Counted from the first letter of the stretch, positions 1 to 9,605 are shown. The stretch: DNA of 64,000 bases from Chitinophagales bacterium (GCA_026928325.1 JAIXKS010000037.1:46711-110710); one strand, 5' to 3'. Numbers and translations: made by a program. Notes: generated from the sequence alone by a model not told the origin.

Positions 1-117
1 TTTTTTTAAGATCAAGGCAAAAAACGCAGGCATAGTGGTAACAATGGTGCGTATTTTTAACGATGAGATTTGAAAAAAAACGACATTTCATTAATATTTT
101 TTGTTGACAGAGTACTA
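1..117 (+). repeat. MITE-like element, copy 1 (left end outside window)
   Basis: This is the right part of a repeat that occurs in full at 1339-1485, 17001-17164 and 36167-36328. It carries the shared core (aagatcaaggc, then cgcaggcatagtggtaac, then cgatgagattt) and the right terminal repeat GACAGAGTACTA, one base off the form in the other copies. The final TA doubles, on the minus strand, as the start of the TAG stop codon of the acyltransferase-like gene next to it. The left end lies before base 1. Confidence 0.85.
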
Positions 118-1311
118 GGATTTAAATGGATGCCGCATCATATATTTGTTTTCCGGATTGATGATACTAATTAAGGCATCCAATGATTTATTCATGATCG
201 GATTGGCGTGTTTGACAAATAAATATAAGTCCTCAGGTGCTGCACCTACCGTTGATTTAATTTCGATGGCTGTTCGCGAAAAATCAATTTTCTTCATTTT
301 CCGTTCAATACCCTCGCCTATGATATCTAATAACATATTGAGGTACAATTTATATCTCAGATTATCGTCGGGACTATATCCTAAAAAATGTGCGTTCAAA
401 GTGTCATGATTAATGATTACACTGTAAAAAGCGACCATCTTATCATCTAACCAATAAGCATTAAATTCGATACTGTTACCAAGAGCGAGTTTGAGATTTT
501 CGAAGTAATGCGGTTGAAGGAGAAAAGCATTAAATCCCGCTTGATCGGATATATTTTTATATAGATTAAAGATAACATCTCGATGAGCGACAAGGTCTTC
601 ATAGGTCAGGATTTTCCTTTCTAATTCTCGTCCTAATTCAAAGGCCTTATTGGCCCGAACCCGATATTTAGACCGAAGTTCTGATAGATAATCTCCCATG
701 GTATTCCAATGTGACCTAAGCAAAAAAACCATTTTAGGTTGTACTTTAAATTTTGTATAACCATATTGATTTTTTTTCTTTTCAGGGATTTGCGGCTCGA
801 AAACATCCTTAATGAGCATCAATTCCACTACTATCCCTTCCTTTTCGAGGTTATTTTTAACCACATCCATCGCCTTAGAAACGATTAAAAACATTTCCTC
901 AGGAGTCTCGACCTGCCTAAAATCCACACCATAAGGCCCGGTAACCAATAGATTTCCACAAATGAGGGTTTGATACTGAATAGACTTTACGATGGCGTTT
1001 CGCAATGGAAGAATAGCCTTTTGAACACGTGAGACCTTCTCAGCATCTTGGATGCGAAGATTTTCCGAAAGCCTTACATATTTCAACTGAAAATACAAAA
1101 ATACAACCTTTCCGTCATTTTTATCTACTCGAACATAAATCGGACGAATACCATCTGGAATATACCGTTCTACGACCTTCAAAAAAGCTTCACCAAACAA
1201 TATATCATCTTCTTTCGAATGTCGAATCCATTCGGAAGCGACTTCATTAAATTGATGAAATACTGAAAATTTGTAATTTGACATTGAATGTTCTAGAACG
1301 TTAATTGGCAT
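115..1311 (-). CDS. GNAT/FemAB-fold acyltransferase-like protein
   Basis: The 398-aa protein has the layout of the large GNAT-like acyltransferases of Bacteroidota. A variable N-terminal half is followed by a C-terminal acyltransferase-like part with a conserved-looking stretch around residues 300-345 (FNAYWLDDKMVAFYSVI, then HFLGYSPDDN). It ends in RHPFKS, close to the RNPFK/RHPFK ending common in this group. The substrate cannot be read from sequence. A second Met at residue 10 (base 1284) is an equally good start. The gene is bracketed by two same-orientation copies of the MITE-like repeat, and the right end of copy 1 supplies its TAG stop codon. No signal peptide or membrane helix is evident. 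Family assignment is from motif memory, not a search. Confidence 0.65.
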   Translation of the reverse strand: MPINVLEHSMSNYKFSVFHQFNEVASEWIRHSKEDDILFGEAFLKVVERYIPDGIRPIYVRVDKNDGKVVFLYFQLKYVRLSENLRIQDAEKVSRVQKAILPLRNAIVKSIQYQTLICGNLLVTGPYGVDFRQVETPEEMFLIVSKAMDVVKNNLEKEGIVVELMLIKDVFEPQIPEKKKNQYGYTKFKVQPKMVFLLRSHWNTMGDYLSELRSKYRVRANKAFELGRELERKILTYEDLVAHRDVIFNLYKNISDQAGFNAFLLQPHYFENLKLALGNSIEFNAYWLDDKMVAFYSVIINHDTLNAHFLGYSPDDNLRYKLYLNMLLDIIGEGIERKMKKIDFSRTAIEIKSTVGAAPEDLYLFVKHANPIMNKSLDALISIINPENKYMMRHPFKS

Positions 1312-1338
1312 TAAAAATTAAAGTATAAACACGAAAGT

Positions 1339-1485
1339 TAGTGCTTTGTCTATATAATGGAAGATATTTTTTTAAGATCAAGGCAAAAAACGCAGGCATA
1401 GTGGTAACTATGACGAGTATTTTCAACGATGAGATTTGAAAAAATAACGACATTTCATTAAGATTTTTTTATTGACAGAGCACTA
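1339..1485 (+). repeat. MITE-like element, copy 2
   Basis: This 147-bp copy begins TAGTGCTTTGTC and ends GACAGAGCACTA, inverted repeats with one mismatch. The core contains the hairpin CATAGT-GGTA-ACTATG. It is about 15 bp shorter than copies 3 and 4 just inside the left end. It lies between the divergent acyltransferase (-) and FMN reductase (+) genes, so it may affect their promoters. Confidence 0.9.
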
Positions 1486-1683
1486 GGCTATAAATACCGT
1501 AAATAAGGTCAAATTGTAATACGCCGTTTCATGATGTTTAAAAACTCATGTATTGATACAAATATTTATTGCAATTGGTTTTATTTATTGGCTAGTATTT
1601 TATGCATTATACCTAAACAAATACGATACAACGACGTTATAAAGAGGCTATTGTGAAGCATTAGACTTAAAACCAAAAGAATC

Positions 1684-2250
1684 ATGAAAACAAACATTAA
1701 AGTAATAACTTCGACCACACGAGAAGGGCGAACGGGCATTTATATTGCGAATTGGATAACTTTAGTGTTGGAGGATAGACCTGAATGGAACGTCGAATTA
1801 TTAGATTTAGCAACTATCAACCTGCCGCTCATGGACGAACCTAATCATCCTAGATTACAACAATACACCCATGAACATACGAAGCATTGGAGTCAGAAGA
1901 TTCAAGATGGGGATGCTTATATTATCGTCTTAGGAGAATACAATTATGGTTTTCCGGCACCTATAAAGAATGCCTTAGACTATTTATTTTTAGAGTGGAA
2001 GTACAAACCGGTAGGTTTTGTGAGTTATGGCGGCATATCTGCGGGACTTCGTTCCACCCAAATGCTCAAGCAAGTTGTAACCACGCTTGGAATGATGCCA
2101 ATTCCTGAACAAGTCAATATTCCCTTTCATGCCAATTTCATTGATGAAAATAAGGTATTCAATCCAGATGAGGCCATCATAAGAAGTGCAAACACGATGT
2201 TAGAACAACTTCATAAATGGGCGATTGCTCTAAACACGTTAAGAAAGTAA
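1684..2250 (+). CDS. NAD(P)H-dependent FMN reductase
   Basis: This 188-aa flavodoxin-fold protein belongs to the NADPH-dependent FMN reductase family, which reduces flavin or quinone-like substrates with NAD(P)H in the cytosol. Seen in sequence: an N-terminal beta strand and phosphate-binding loop (VITSTTREGRTG, residues 7-18), and the family's central motif GEYNYGFPAPIKNALDYL at about residues 83-100, which contacts flavin. Length is typical (170-200 aa). It stands alone, with the minus-strand transporter gene converging on it. The physiological substrate is unknown. Confidence 0.9.
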   Translation: MKTNIKVITSTTREGRTGIYIANWITLVLEDRPEWNVELLDLATINLPLMDEPNHPRLQQYTHEHTKHWSQKIQDGDAYIIVLGEYNYGFPAPIKNALDYLFLEWKYKPVGFVSYGGISAGLRSTQMLKQVVTTLGMMPIPEQVNIPFHANFIDENKVFNPDEAIIRSANTMLEQLHKWAIALNTLRK

Positions 2251-2296
2251 GCAAAATAGGCATCGCTAAGTGACGGATGATGGTGGTTCGTATGAC

Positions 2297-3496
2297 TTAT
2301 ATTGAAGGCTTATACACATCAACCATGGTATTCTTTGTTGCTGGCATTCCCGTTAAAAAGATGATTATTGGTAAGAAAATCAATAGAGTTAGTGGTATTT
2401 CCCAAGACCCTAACACCTGAAACAACCAACCAAACAATGGAGGAAAGCACCCGGCAATAAAATATCCAATGGCCTGTGCCATACCGGATAAACCGGCCGA
2501 TATTTCAACTGTTGTGGCACGAATGGCAAAAAAGACGGTTGCAAGTGAAAAAATCAAGCCTACCGAAACACCAGATAAGACACAGGCTAATACAATAAAC
2601 TCCAATTTCCAGAAAAGAATTAAAAGTACGCCTGACATCATCATTAAGGATCCTGCTACGATCATCCATTTCTGAAAAATCGGCTTCGCAGCCAATAAAG
2701 AGCCCAAAAACAAGGCTGGCACTTGACTGAACTGTACATAAAACAACATCCATCCTGCTCGGGAAGCCGACATACCCCAATCCTGAAGGATAGCAGGAAG
2801 CCATGCGACAAATACATAGTAGAGCACTGATTGCATACCCATAAATATTGATATCTGCCATGCTAACTTTGACTTCCATACGCCAATTTGTATGCCTCCC
2901 TTATGGGTATGGCTTCCAGCAGGTATTCGATATTTATAAATATATAACCAAATCGGAATTGTAACTATCGTCAAAACAACCCAAAAACCAAGTGCACCAC
3001 GCCAACTTCCATCATAAACCCTACTTAATTGGCTACTAAAACCAACTGCCAAAGCGGAAGATATGTTGATAAAAGCCAGATAAAACGCCGTCATCAAGCC
3101 GATATGATTTTCAAAGTATTTTTTAATAAATGGCGGTACCAATACGTTGGCGATGGTTATACCTATACCCATGATGATAGAACCCACAAACAAGGCCGTA
3201 GCTCCTCCAGATACACGAGCTAAGATGCCGACTCCTGTCAAAATCACGGAATAAATCATGGCTGCTTCTAGCCCTATCCGATACGCTAGTTTGGGTATAA
3301 ATATAGAACCAATAGCGAAACACAATAAAGGAATCGTAGTTATCAATCCAATAAAAAACGGAGAAAGATGTAAAGATGCTATAATACTAGGTGTAACCGG
3401 ACCAACGATGACGATAGGAGCGCGAAGATTGGCAGCAATCAGTAGGATTCCGATTAGAAAAAATAAAACTGTCCAATTTTTATGCTTGGTTATCAT
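2297..3496 (-). CDS. MFS transporter, CynX/NimT type
   Basis: This 399-aa integral membrane protein has about twelve hydrophobic helices. The first part reads LRAPIVIVGPVTPSI followed by SPFFIGLITTIPLLCFAI, the typical opening of the CynX/NimT (cyanate and 2-nitroimidazole transporter) branch of the major facilitator superfamily. A long loop near residues 195-205 separates the two six-helix halves. Members export or import small anions or drugs. The substrate here is not predictable. It is monocistronic, convergent with the FMN reductase gene. Confidence 0.9.
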   Translation of the reverse strand: MITKHKNWTVLFFLIGILLIAANLRAPIVIVGPVTPSIIASLHLSPFFIGLITTIPLLCFAIGSIFIPKLAYRIGLEAAMIYSVILTGVGILARVSGGATALFVGSIIMGIGITIANVLVPPFIKKYFENHIGLMTAFYLAFINISSALAVGFSSQLSRVYDGSWRGALGFWVVLTIVTIPIWLYIYKYRIPAGSHTHKGGIQIGVWKSKLAWQISIFMGMQSVLYYVFVAWLPAILQDWGMSASRAGWMLFYVQFSQVPALFLGSLLAAKPIFQKWMIVAGSLMMMSGVLLILFWKLEFIVLACVLSGVSVGLIFSLATVFFAIRATTVEISAGLSGMAQAIGYFIAGCFPPLFGWLFQVLGSWEIPLTLLIFLPIIIFLTGMPATKNTMVDVYKPSI

Positions 3497-3593
3497 GATT
3501 ATTTTTGAGGGTTCTACTAACAGAAACGTTGAATGTCATCGTCTTTTAGGTAAAGAAATACCATTTAGCGATAGCTCATAAGAAAATTATAAC

Positions 3594-4316
3594 TCAGGTA
3601 AAATGTTTAATAAAAACCGTTTCCTTTTCAGACAATGGCCTGCTCCACCCTCTTTTCAGATCTTTTTTTGTGATGCCTCCAAAAAACGTGCAATCTACTT
3701 TGGTCACTTTATATCCTCTAGCCTCAAAATAATCCACAACATCCTGATAGAGGCCTCCTAGCATCTCCACACCTACGATATTATCATGATTCGGTTTTGG
3801 AACTTGTACGCCCATAATTCTGGCTGCATCCATTTTGGGAGATTCCTCCTTCTCGGTAATTTCAACAGCTTCCCACTTTTTATCCAACGTAACTTCGTAA
3901 ACTGTTTTCAGTTTGTGTCCGGAAATCTTTAGTTTTTCAAGAAGGTCGCTATCATCGGTCATGACTACTAAGCCGCAAGTATCCACATCCGGCGTGCCAA
4001 CAACAGATAATGATTTAACGGTTTGCTTTTGGATTAATGTTTGTAGTGATGGTAAATCATCTGTTGCTGCTTTTTCAATCGGAATATGCCACGGCTTGTT
4101 GATGACGTAATACGTATATTCTATTTTCGGTACTACCCTTTTGTTTTTGACGGTAACGACATCATCTGTCCCAACCTCTGTAAATGGTATTTTTACCACT
4201 TCATCATTAACTTTTACGTGGCCGGCTTTTATCCATTCAGAAGCTTCGTTTCTTCCACATAAGCCAGATTGGGCAATAAACTTATTTAAACGTACCTTTT
4301 CTTGATCTATGCTCAT
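3594..4316 (-). CDS. S4-domain, RsuA/RluF-like pseudouridine synthase, divergent
   Basis: The 240-aa protein starts with an S4 RNA-binding domain (residues 8-55: RLNKFIAQSGLCGRNEASEWI). It continues into a pseudouridine-synthase-like domain of the RsuA/RluB/E/F group. The catalytic loop normally reads GRLDxxTxGLLLLTND. Here it is GTPDVDTCGLVVMTDD (residues 107-122): the catalytic Asp (D110) is kept but the Arg and Leu before it are lost. The usual C-terminal N-x-QVRRM segment is replaced by GLYQDVVDYFEARGYKV. It may modify rRNA or tRNA, or may have kept only RNA binding. It lies 24 bp downstream of dnaB on the same strand and could be co-transcribed. Confidence 0.8.
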   Translation of the reverse strand: MSIDQEKVRLNKFIAQSGLCGRNEASEWIKAGHVKVNDEVVKIPFTEVGTDDVVTVKNKRVVPKIEYTYYVINKPWHIPIEKAATDDLPSLQTLIQKQTVKSLSVVGTPDVDTCGLVVMTDDSDLLEKLKISGHKLKTVYEVTLDKKWEAVEITEKEESPKMDAARIMGVQVPKPNHDNIVGVEMLGGLYQDVVDYFEARGYKVTKVDCTFFGGITKKDLKRGWSRPLSEKETVFIKHFT

Positions 4317-4340
4317 GAGATGATTGTTTCTTTTAGAACT

Positions 4341-5888
4341 TTAAAATGGAATATTTCCATCATCTGAATTCAAATCCATATTAGTATCTATATCGAAATT
4401 AGGATTCAATTTAGACGGTTTGGTGATCATGATATTAGAGGAAAAAGGATCCGTTTGAAATCCAGTCACCAAATCGTCATTAAACCCAGATGCACCCATG
4501 TCTTCAAATCGAACAAAGTGAGGCACAAACCTAAGGTTAACCGTACCCAAACTTCCGTTACGGTGCTTGGCAATAATAATCTCTGCAAGGTCTTTAGGTA
4601 CTTCAAGATCATCCACACCATAGTAACCCGGTCTATATATAAAAGTAACAATATCTGCATCCTGCTCTATTGCTCCTGATTCTCTTAGGTCAGACAACTG
4701 TGGACGTTTGTCAGAGCCTCCTCTAGTTTCTACGGCTCGCGACAATTGGGACAAGGCGATAATCGGTACATTCAATTCCTTGGCCAATCCTTTGAGAGCT
4801 CTTGAAATGGACGAAATCTCTTGCTCTCTGTTTCCACCGCCCTTACCTATAGGCGCACCTGACATCAACTGTAGATAATCTATGATAATCATTTTGATGT
4901 CATGATTTTGTTTCAACCGGCGACATTTGGCTCTTAATTCAAAGATATTGATGCCCGGAGTATCATCTATATAAATCGGAACTTGGGACAATTTATCGAC
5001 AGCGGCATGGAGTTTAGCCCATTCACTATCTTCGAGTTGGCCATTTCTCAATTTAGACGAATTAATTTCGGCTTCCATTGAAATCAATCTCTGTACAAGC
5101 TGCACATTCGCCATCTCTAGTGAGAAAAACGCAATAGGATTATTGGCTTCAGCCGCATTTTTGGCTAGAGACAGCGTAAAGGCGGTCTTTCCCATACCCG
5201 GACGAGCTGCCATAATAATCAAGTCGGAAGGTTGCCAGCCATTGGTCATTTTATCCAACTCTGTAAAACCCGTCGTCACACCTGTAACATCTGTACCTTT
5301 CGAACTAATGGCTTCGATTTCTTTCTGTGCTTTTACAACGAGTGAAGCAAGCTTTTCGTAACCAGTATTCAAGTTTTGGTCGGATATTTCGTATAGATTT
5401 CTTTCAGCTTCATCTAGCAATTCCAATACATCCTTCGTGTCTTCAAAAGCCTCTGATATGGTCTGGGTACTTATTCTGATTAACTCTCTCTGAATATATT
5501 TTTGCGCTATGATCCGAGCGTGAAACTCTATATTAGCGGCAGAACCTACCTTATTGGTCAATTCCATCAGATAGGCAATACCTCCTACCATTTCTAATTC
5601 GCCTGACTTTTTTAAGCCTTCATGTACCGTTAATAGGTCGATGGGTTGGGACTTTGCAAAAAGTTGGGTCATTAATTCGTAAATCACTTGATGTTTTTCA
5701 AGATAAAAACTATCCTTCCTGAGGATCTCAATGATGGACGGGAAGCCATCTTTATCTATCATAATCGCACCCAACACGGCTTCCTCCAATGGCACAGCTT
5801 GAGGTTGCACCTTGCCATAGAGCAAATCCGAATCACCTCTATTATACTTTAATTTATTACTGACTGCCTTGAGTGGAACTTCTGCCAT
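4341..5888 (-). CDS. dnaB: replicative DNA helicase DnaB
   Basis: This is the hexameric 5'-3' helicase that unwinds DNA ahead of the replisome. An N-terminal DnaB domain (PQAVPLEEAVLGAIMID onward) and linker precede a RecA-type ATPase domain. Walker A is ARPGMGKTAF, Walker B is IIIDYLQLM, and the arginine-finger region is SQLSRAVETR with LSDLRESGAIEQDAD. The start is placed at 5888 (MAEVPLK) although the frame stays open to 5966. A TACCTTTG promoter element at 5931-5938 lies inside that extension, and the extra residues match nothing in DnaB. The 515-aa length is normal. The C-terminal tail ends in acidic IDTNMDLNSDDGNIPF. Confidence 0.97.
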   Translation of the reverse strand: MAEVPLKAVSNKLKYNRGDSDLLYGKVQPQAVPLEEAVLGAIMIDKDGFPSIIEILRKDSFYLEKHQVIYELMTQLFAKSQPIDLLTVHEGLKKSGELEMVGGIAYLMELTNKVGSAANIEFHARIIAQKYIQRELIRISTQTISEAFEDTKDVLELLDEAERNLYEISDQNLNTGYEKLASLVVKAQKEIEAISSKGTDVTGVTTGFTELDKMTNGWQPSDLIIMAARPGMGKTAFTLSLAKNAAEANNPIAFFSLEMANVQLVQRLISMEAEINSSKLRNGQLEDSEWAKLHAAVDKLSQVPIYIDDTPGINIFELRAKCRRLKQNHDIKMIIIDYLQLMSGAPIGKGGGNREQEISSISRALKGLAKELNVPIIALSQLSRAVETRGGSDKRPQLSDLRESGAIEQDADIVTFIYRPGYYGVDDLEVPKDLAEIIIAKHRNGSLGTVNLRFVPHFVRFEDMGASGFNDDLVTGFQTDPFSSNIMITKPSKLNPNFDIDTNMDLNSDDGNIPF

Positions 5889-5930
5889 TGTTGAAATTGA
5901 GAATTGAATGAATACATTTTTTCGAAGAGA

Positions 5931-5938
5931 CAAAGGTA
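5931..5938 (-). promoter_or_regulatory. -7 promoter element for dnaB
   Basis: On the minus strand this reads TACCTTTG, a perfect match to the Bacteroidota TAnnTTTG element. It would start transcription about 35 nt before the dnaB ATG at 5888. No clear TTG is present 19-21 nt upstream. Confidence 0.55.
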
Positions 5939-5992
5939 ACTCGAATTCTTCATATATAGAAATCACTCATCTTTCTGTGAATGTTGAAAAGA

Positions 5993-6022
5993 TGTGGATA
6001 ATACGACCACCTATGTGGATAA
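5993..6022 (-). promoter_or_regulatory. two perfect DnaA boxes upstream of dnaB
   Basis: TGTGGATAA occurs at 5993-6001 and again at 6014-6022. On the minus strand each is the consensus DnaA box TTATCCACA. They share orientation and are spaced 21 bp apart, two helical turns, so both would lie on the same DNA face. A weaker version (TGTGGAAAT) is at 6243-6251. The pair could be part of a replication origin or a DnaA-controlled operator of dnaB. Confidence 0.65.
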
Positions 6023-6363
6023 ATCAACAATAATACATGTGAAAAGATTTCAATATATGCTCAATATTATTCCTCCCAAGAGTATTTTTTTTAATAATTA
6101 TCTTCAGAACTTTTATAAGATACTGAAAATCACTCAATAGATATTTTCATTCAGGAAATTTTAAAACTAAATAGGTATATTTGTAACAATCGCCATTAAA
6201 TCGTCAGCATAAAATTGTTAAGGCATAACAAGGCTAAAAAATGTGGAAATTAATTCATATATAAATTTACACTATATATAATTTATAATAATATTTTAAA
6301 TTACCTGCTTGTAATTTGCTAACAACTTGCCAATCAAACTTTTTAATCTATGATTTCGATGGA
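6023..6363. other. A+T-rich non-coding region next to DnaA boxes
   Basis: No gene is visible in about 340 bp. The stretch 6240-6310 is almost pure A/T (attaattcatatataaattt and similar), as in a DNA-unwinding element. It also contains two small palindromes, TTGTAACAA (6181-6189) and TTGTTA-aggca-TAACAA (6215-6231), that could bind a regulator. Its role as an origin is inference. Confidence 0.4.
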
Positions 6364-7644
6364 TCAACTAAAGTCCATCAACTCGATAGGTTTTGGCCGC
6401 TCATATAAATAAAAATAGAAACTCAACAATAAAGAAAGGCTCAGATATCCTAACACAAAATATGTACCTCCCAAAAAGTATTGTTCGATACCAAACCAAG
6501 AATATCCATTTAATGATAACAAAACAAAAGCTATCAAACATTTTATGGCTTCAAATACGACACCCAAGAAACTACCGTCCATTAAGCTCGTGTAAGCAAA
6601 AATAGAAACAAAAATAAAAAAGCCGTAACCGATAACCATTTGCATAGGTAATGTCCCGATGTTATTAAACAAATACAGCATAAACAGCAAGGTCATGACA
6701 AGCTGAACAACAGACCAAATCTTAAAAAATGTAGAAGATTCCGTTTCGTATTTGGGTCTGTGATATATATCTTCTGAATAGGTCATTGGGTATTTCTCAG
6801 CTACATCCTGAGGTCGCCAACCTGTAGGCATAAACCAAACTTTAATTTTATCAATCCAATTAGAGGTTCGCCAAGCATCCTTTATGATATTCCAAATGTG
6901 ATGATAATTGATAATCCAAGGATTCCAAGTTTTCACGGCTTTAGTTATCCCATAGACAGCCGGTTCATTGGGCAATTCCGGTTGAAAAGTACCAAACCAC
7001 TTATCCCATACGATAAATACTTGACTGTAATTTTTATCTAAATACATAGGATTAATCGCATGATGGACTCTATGATGAGATGGTGTAACCAAAATATACT
7101 CAAGCCATCCCATTTTTCCTATCAACCGCGTGTGATACCAAAATTGTGCAAAAAGCTGTATTGGTGCCACTACTGCAATCACCTTCCCAGGAATGCCGAT
7201 CAGGGCCATCGGTAGATAAGTAAACGTAAACAAGGCAACAATGTCCGAGGCTGACTGACGAAGCGCACAAGGTAAATTAAACTCTTCACTACTGTGATGA
7301 ACTACATGCCGATTCCAGAACACATTGACTTCATGGCTCCACCGATGAACCCAATATCCGGAAAAATCAATGCCAATAAACGCCAATACATACAAGAGCC
7401 ATGTCGATTCTAAGTGAAACACCGCTAGTTTACTTACCATCCATTGATAACTTATAATCACGATAGAAAGGCCTAAAACGTCCTTTACCACATTAGTTAT
7501 TCCCGAACTCAAACTCGAAATTGTATCAAACAGCCTTAGCGTATGATGTCCCATTCTAAATCCAGCGATATACTCTATTAAGATGAGTACCAAAAAGAAA
7601 GGAATGGCATAATTGAGCACTTGAGCGTACGCTTCCATATTCAA
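6364..7644 (-). CDS. sterol desaturase/fatty acid hydroxylase family protein
   Basis: This 426-aa multi-pass membrane protein is a di-iron hydroxylase-family member. The eight-histidine signature is visible: HRWSH (HX3H), HVVHH (HX2HH) and HHRVHH (HX2HH), the first two within about 20 residues near 97-120. The order and the motif YSQVFIVWDKWFGTF resemble alkylglycerol monooxygenase (TMEM195) and related bacterial enzymes, which oxidise lipid chains. The C-terminal third (about residues 310-420) is an additional set of hydrophobic helices. The substrate is not known. It lies downstream of the PEP carboxykinase gene on the same strand, with a gap of about 110 bp. Confidence 0.88.
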   Translation of the reverse strand: MNMEAYAQVLNYAIPFFLVLILIEYIAGFRMGHHTLRLFDTISSLSSGITNVVKDVLGLSIVIISYQWMVSKLAVFHLESTWLLYVLAFIGIDFSGYWVHRWSHEVNVFWNRHVVHHSSEEFNLPCALRQSASDIVALFTFTYLPMALIGIPGKVIAVVAPIQLFAQFWYHTRLIGKMGWLEYILVTPSHHRVHHAINPMYLDKNYSQVFIVWDKWFGTFQPELPNEPAVYGITKAVKTWNPWIINYHHIWNIIKDAWRTSNWIDKIKVWFMPTGWRPQDVAEKYPMTYSEDIYHRPKYETESSTFFKIWSVVQLVMTLLFMLYLFNNIGTLPMQMVIGYGFFIFVSIFAYTSLMDGSFLGVVFEAIKCLIAFVLLSLNGYSWFGIEQYFLGGTYFVLGYLSLSLLLSFYFYLYERPKPIELMDFS

Positions 7645-7754
7645 TTTTAAATTTTAGAAAGAAGAGCTATCCATTTATATCTGTAATAAAAATGGGAAAA
7701 CTGAGCAAATGCCCAATTCTCCCTATCATTATCGATATATTTCTTTAAAATCAA

Positions 7755-9605
7755 TTAAAAATCTTCCGGTTGTTGTCCCCATTGTTCAGGTGAACGCCAG
7801 AGTGCAGACAACAATAATTCTCTCATAAATAAGAATTCTTTAGGCAGTCTGTTATAGAATGAAGAGAAAAGTTCTTGATGAGACAACAACTCTTTTTTCC
7901 AAACTTCTCTGTCAATGGTCATGATCTTTTCGAATTTATCTTGTGGATAATCCAAGCCTTTCCAATCTAAATCCTTATATCTTGGTACCCATCCGATTGG
8001 ACTTTCAACAGCCGAGCCTTTTCCGTGAATACGGTCAAAAATCCATTTTAGAACTCGAATATTGTCTCCAAATCCAGGCCAAATAAACTTACCATTTTCA
8101 TCCTTTCTAAACCAATTCACATTGAAGATACGCGGTGCATCAGGAAGATTTCTACCAAACTGAAGCCAGTGATTGATATAGTCACCGATATTGTATCCCA
8201 TAAATGGCAACATAGCAAATGGATCTCTTCGAACGACACCTTGTGCTCCAACAGCCGCAGCCGTGGTTTCGCTCCCCATAGTCGCTGCGGTGTAAACGCC
8301 AAAATTCCAGTTAAAGGATTGATATACCAATGGAATACCGGAAGCTCTTCTTCCACCAAAGATAAAAGCTGAAACCGGAACACCTTCCTTGCTATCATAC
8401 TTTTCGTCCACAGCCGGATTTTGGGAAGCTCTCGCTGTAAATCGGCTATTCGGGTGAGCGGCTGGTTTTCCGCTATTCTTATCATACGGTTGTCCATGCC
8501 AATCCAAGAGATTGTCCGGAATTTCTTTTGATTTGCCTTCCCACCAAACATCACCATCCGCTGTGACGGCTACGTTGGTAAATATCGTATTTGCTTTGAT
8601 GGTTTCCATCGCATTGGGGTTGGTATCATAATTAGTACCTGGAACGACACCAAAATAACCACTTTCCGGATTAATCGCTACTAATCGACCAGATTTCTCT
8701 CGATGGATCCAAGCGATATCATCACCTACCGTGGTTATTTTCCAACCATCAAAAGAAGATGGCGGTATTAACATAGAAAAATTCGTCTTACCACATGCAC
8801 TTGGAAATGAAGCTGCGATATAGGCCTTTTTCTTTTCTGGAGATTCTACACCCATAATCAGCATGTGCTCTGCCATCCATCCTTCTTCCCTTGCCATAAC
8901 GGAAGCGATCCTGAGTGCAAAACATTTTTTACCCAATAAGGCATTTCCACCGTAACCACTACCATAAGAAATGATTAATCTTTCTTCTGGGAAATGGGTA
9001 ATATATTTTTCTTTATTACATGGCCATTTGACATCATCTTCACCCGAATTGAGCGGTGCTCCTACGGTGTGAACACATTTGACATACGGACCATTTTCTA
9101 TATATGGCATCGCTTGGTCACCCATGCGTGTCATGATATTCATACTTACGACTACATACTCCGAATCGGTAATCTGTATCCCATACCTCGAATACGGTGA
9201 TCCTACCGGACCCATACAAAAAGGTATCACATACAATGTTCGCCCTTTCATACATCCTTTGGTCAATTCGTTGAGGATACCTTTCATTTGTCCCGGATCC
9301 ATCCAATTATTAGTCGGACCAGCTTCATCTTTCGTTCGGCTACATATAAACGTTCTATCCTCTACCCTAGCTACATCACTCGGATCACTAAAACACGCGA
9401 AACTATTAGGTCTCAATTCCTGATTTAATTTGATAAAGGTACCTTTATCTACCAGCAACTGACATAAACGGTTATACTCCTCATCGGAGCCATTACACCA
9501 ATATACACTATCGGCTTCAAAATAGGCAGCTACACATTCTACCCATGCATTGATGCTCTCTCTTCCTGAAACAGCATCTTTAGAGGCAAAGACTGAATTA
9601 TTCAT
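7755..9605 (-). CDS. pckG: phosphoenolpyruvate carboxykinase (GTP)
   Basis: This cytosolic enzyme converts oxaloacetate and GTP to phosphoenolpyruvate and CO2 at the start of gluconeogenesis. The GTP-dependent class is identified by the P-loop FPSACGKTN (the ATP class has GLSGTGKTT), by VGDDIAWI with the metal-binding Asp, and by the guanine-pocket region [18 protein letters not shown]. The 616-aa length is normal. The frame extends to 9650, but I start at 9605 ([10 protein letters not shown]). A TAAATTTG promoter element at 9632-9639 lies in the extension, and the added residues ([14 protein letters not shown]) look like translated leader. Confidence 0.96.
   Translation of the reverse strand: MNNSVFASKDAVSGRESINAWVECVAAYFEADSVYWCNGSDEEYNRLCQLLVDKGTFIKLNQELRPNSFACFSDPSDVARVEDRTFICSRTKDEAGPTNNWMDPGQMKGILNELTKGCMKGRTLYVIPFCMGPVGSPYSRYGIQITDSEYVVVSMNIMTRMGDQAMPYIENGPYVKCVHTVGAPLNSGEDDVKWPCNKEKYITHFPEERLIISYGSGYGGNALLGKKCFALRIASVMAREEGWMAEHMLIMGVESPEKKKAYIAASFPSACGKTNFSMLIPPSSFDGWKITTVGDDIAWIHREKSGRLVAINPESGYFGVVPGTNYDTNPNAMETIKANTIFTNVAVTADGDVWWEGKSKEIPDNLLDWHGQPYDKNSGKPAAHPNSRFTARASQNPAVDEKYDSKEGVPVSAFIFGGRRASGIPLVYQSFNWNFGVYTAATMGSETTAAAVGAQGVVRRDPFAMLPFMGYNIGDYINHWLQFGRNLPDAPRIFNVNWFRKDENGKFIWPGFGDNIRVLKWIFDRIHGKGSAVESPIGWVPRYKDLDWKGLDYPQDKFEKIMTIDREVWKKELLSHQELFSSFYNRLPKEFLFMRELLLSALWRSPEQWGQQPEDF

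Noticed and set aside
5889-5966. N-terminal extension of dnaB
   Set aside because: A TACCTTTG promoter element at 5931-5938 lies within it and the residues match nothing in DnaB, so the start was set at 5888.
6176-6183. Plus-strand TATATTTG in the A/T-rich gap before dnaB
   Set aside because: No TTG at the right distance and no plus-strand gene for 3.6 kb. Likely chance in A/T-rich DNA, though a small RNA cannot be excluded.
7942-7950. Third perfect DnaA box (TGTGGATAA)
   Set aside because: It lies inside pckG coding sequence, isolated, and at a frequency expected by chance.
8117-8557. 146-codon frame inside pckG on the same strand
   Set aside because: Out-of-frame shadow of a strongly conserved enzyme gene.
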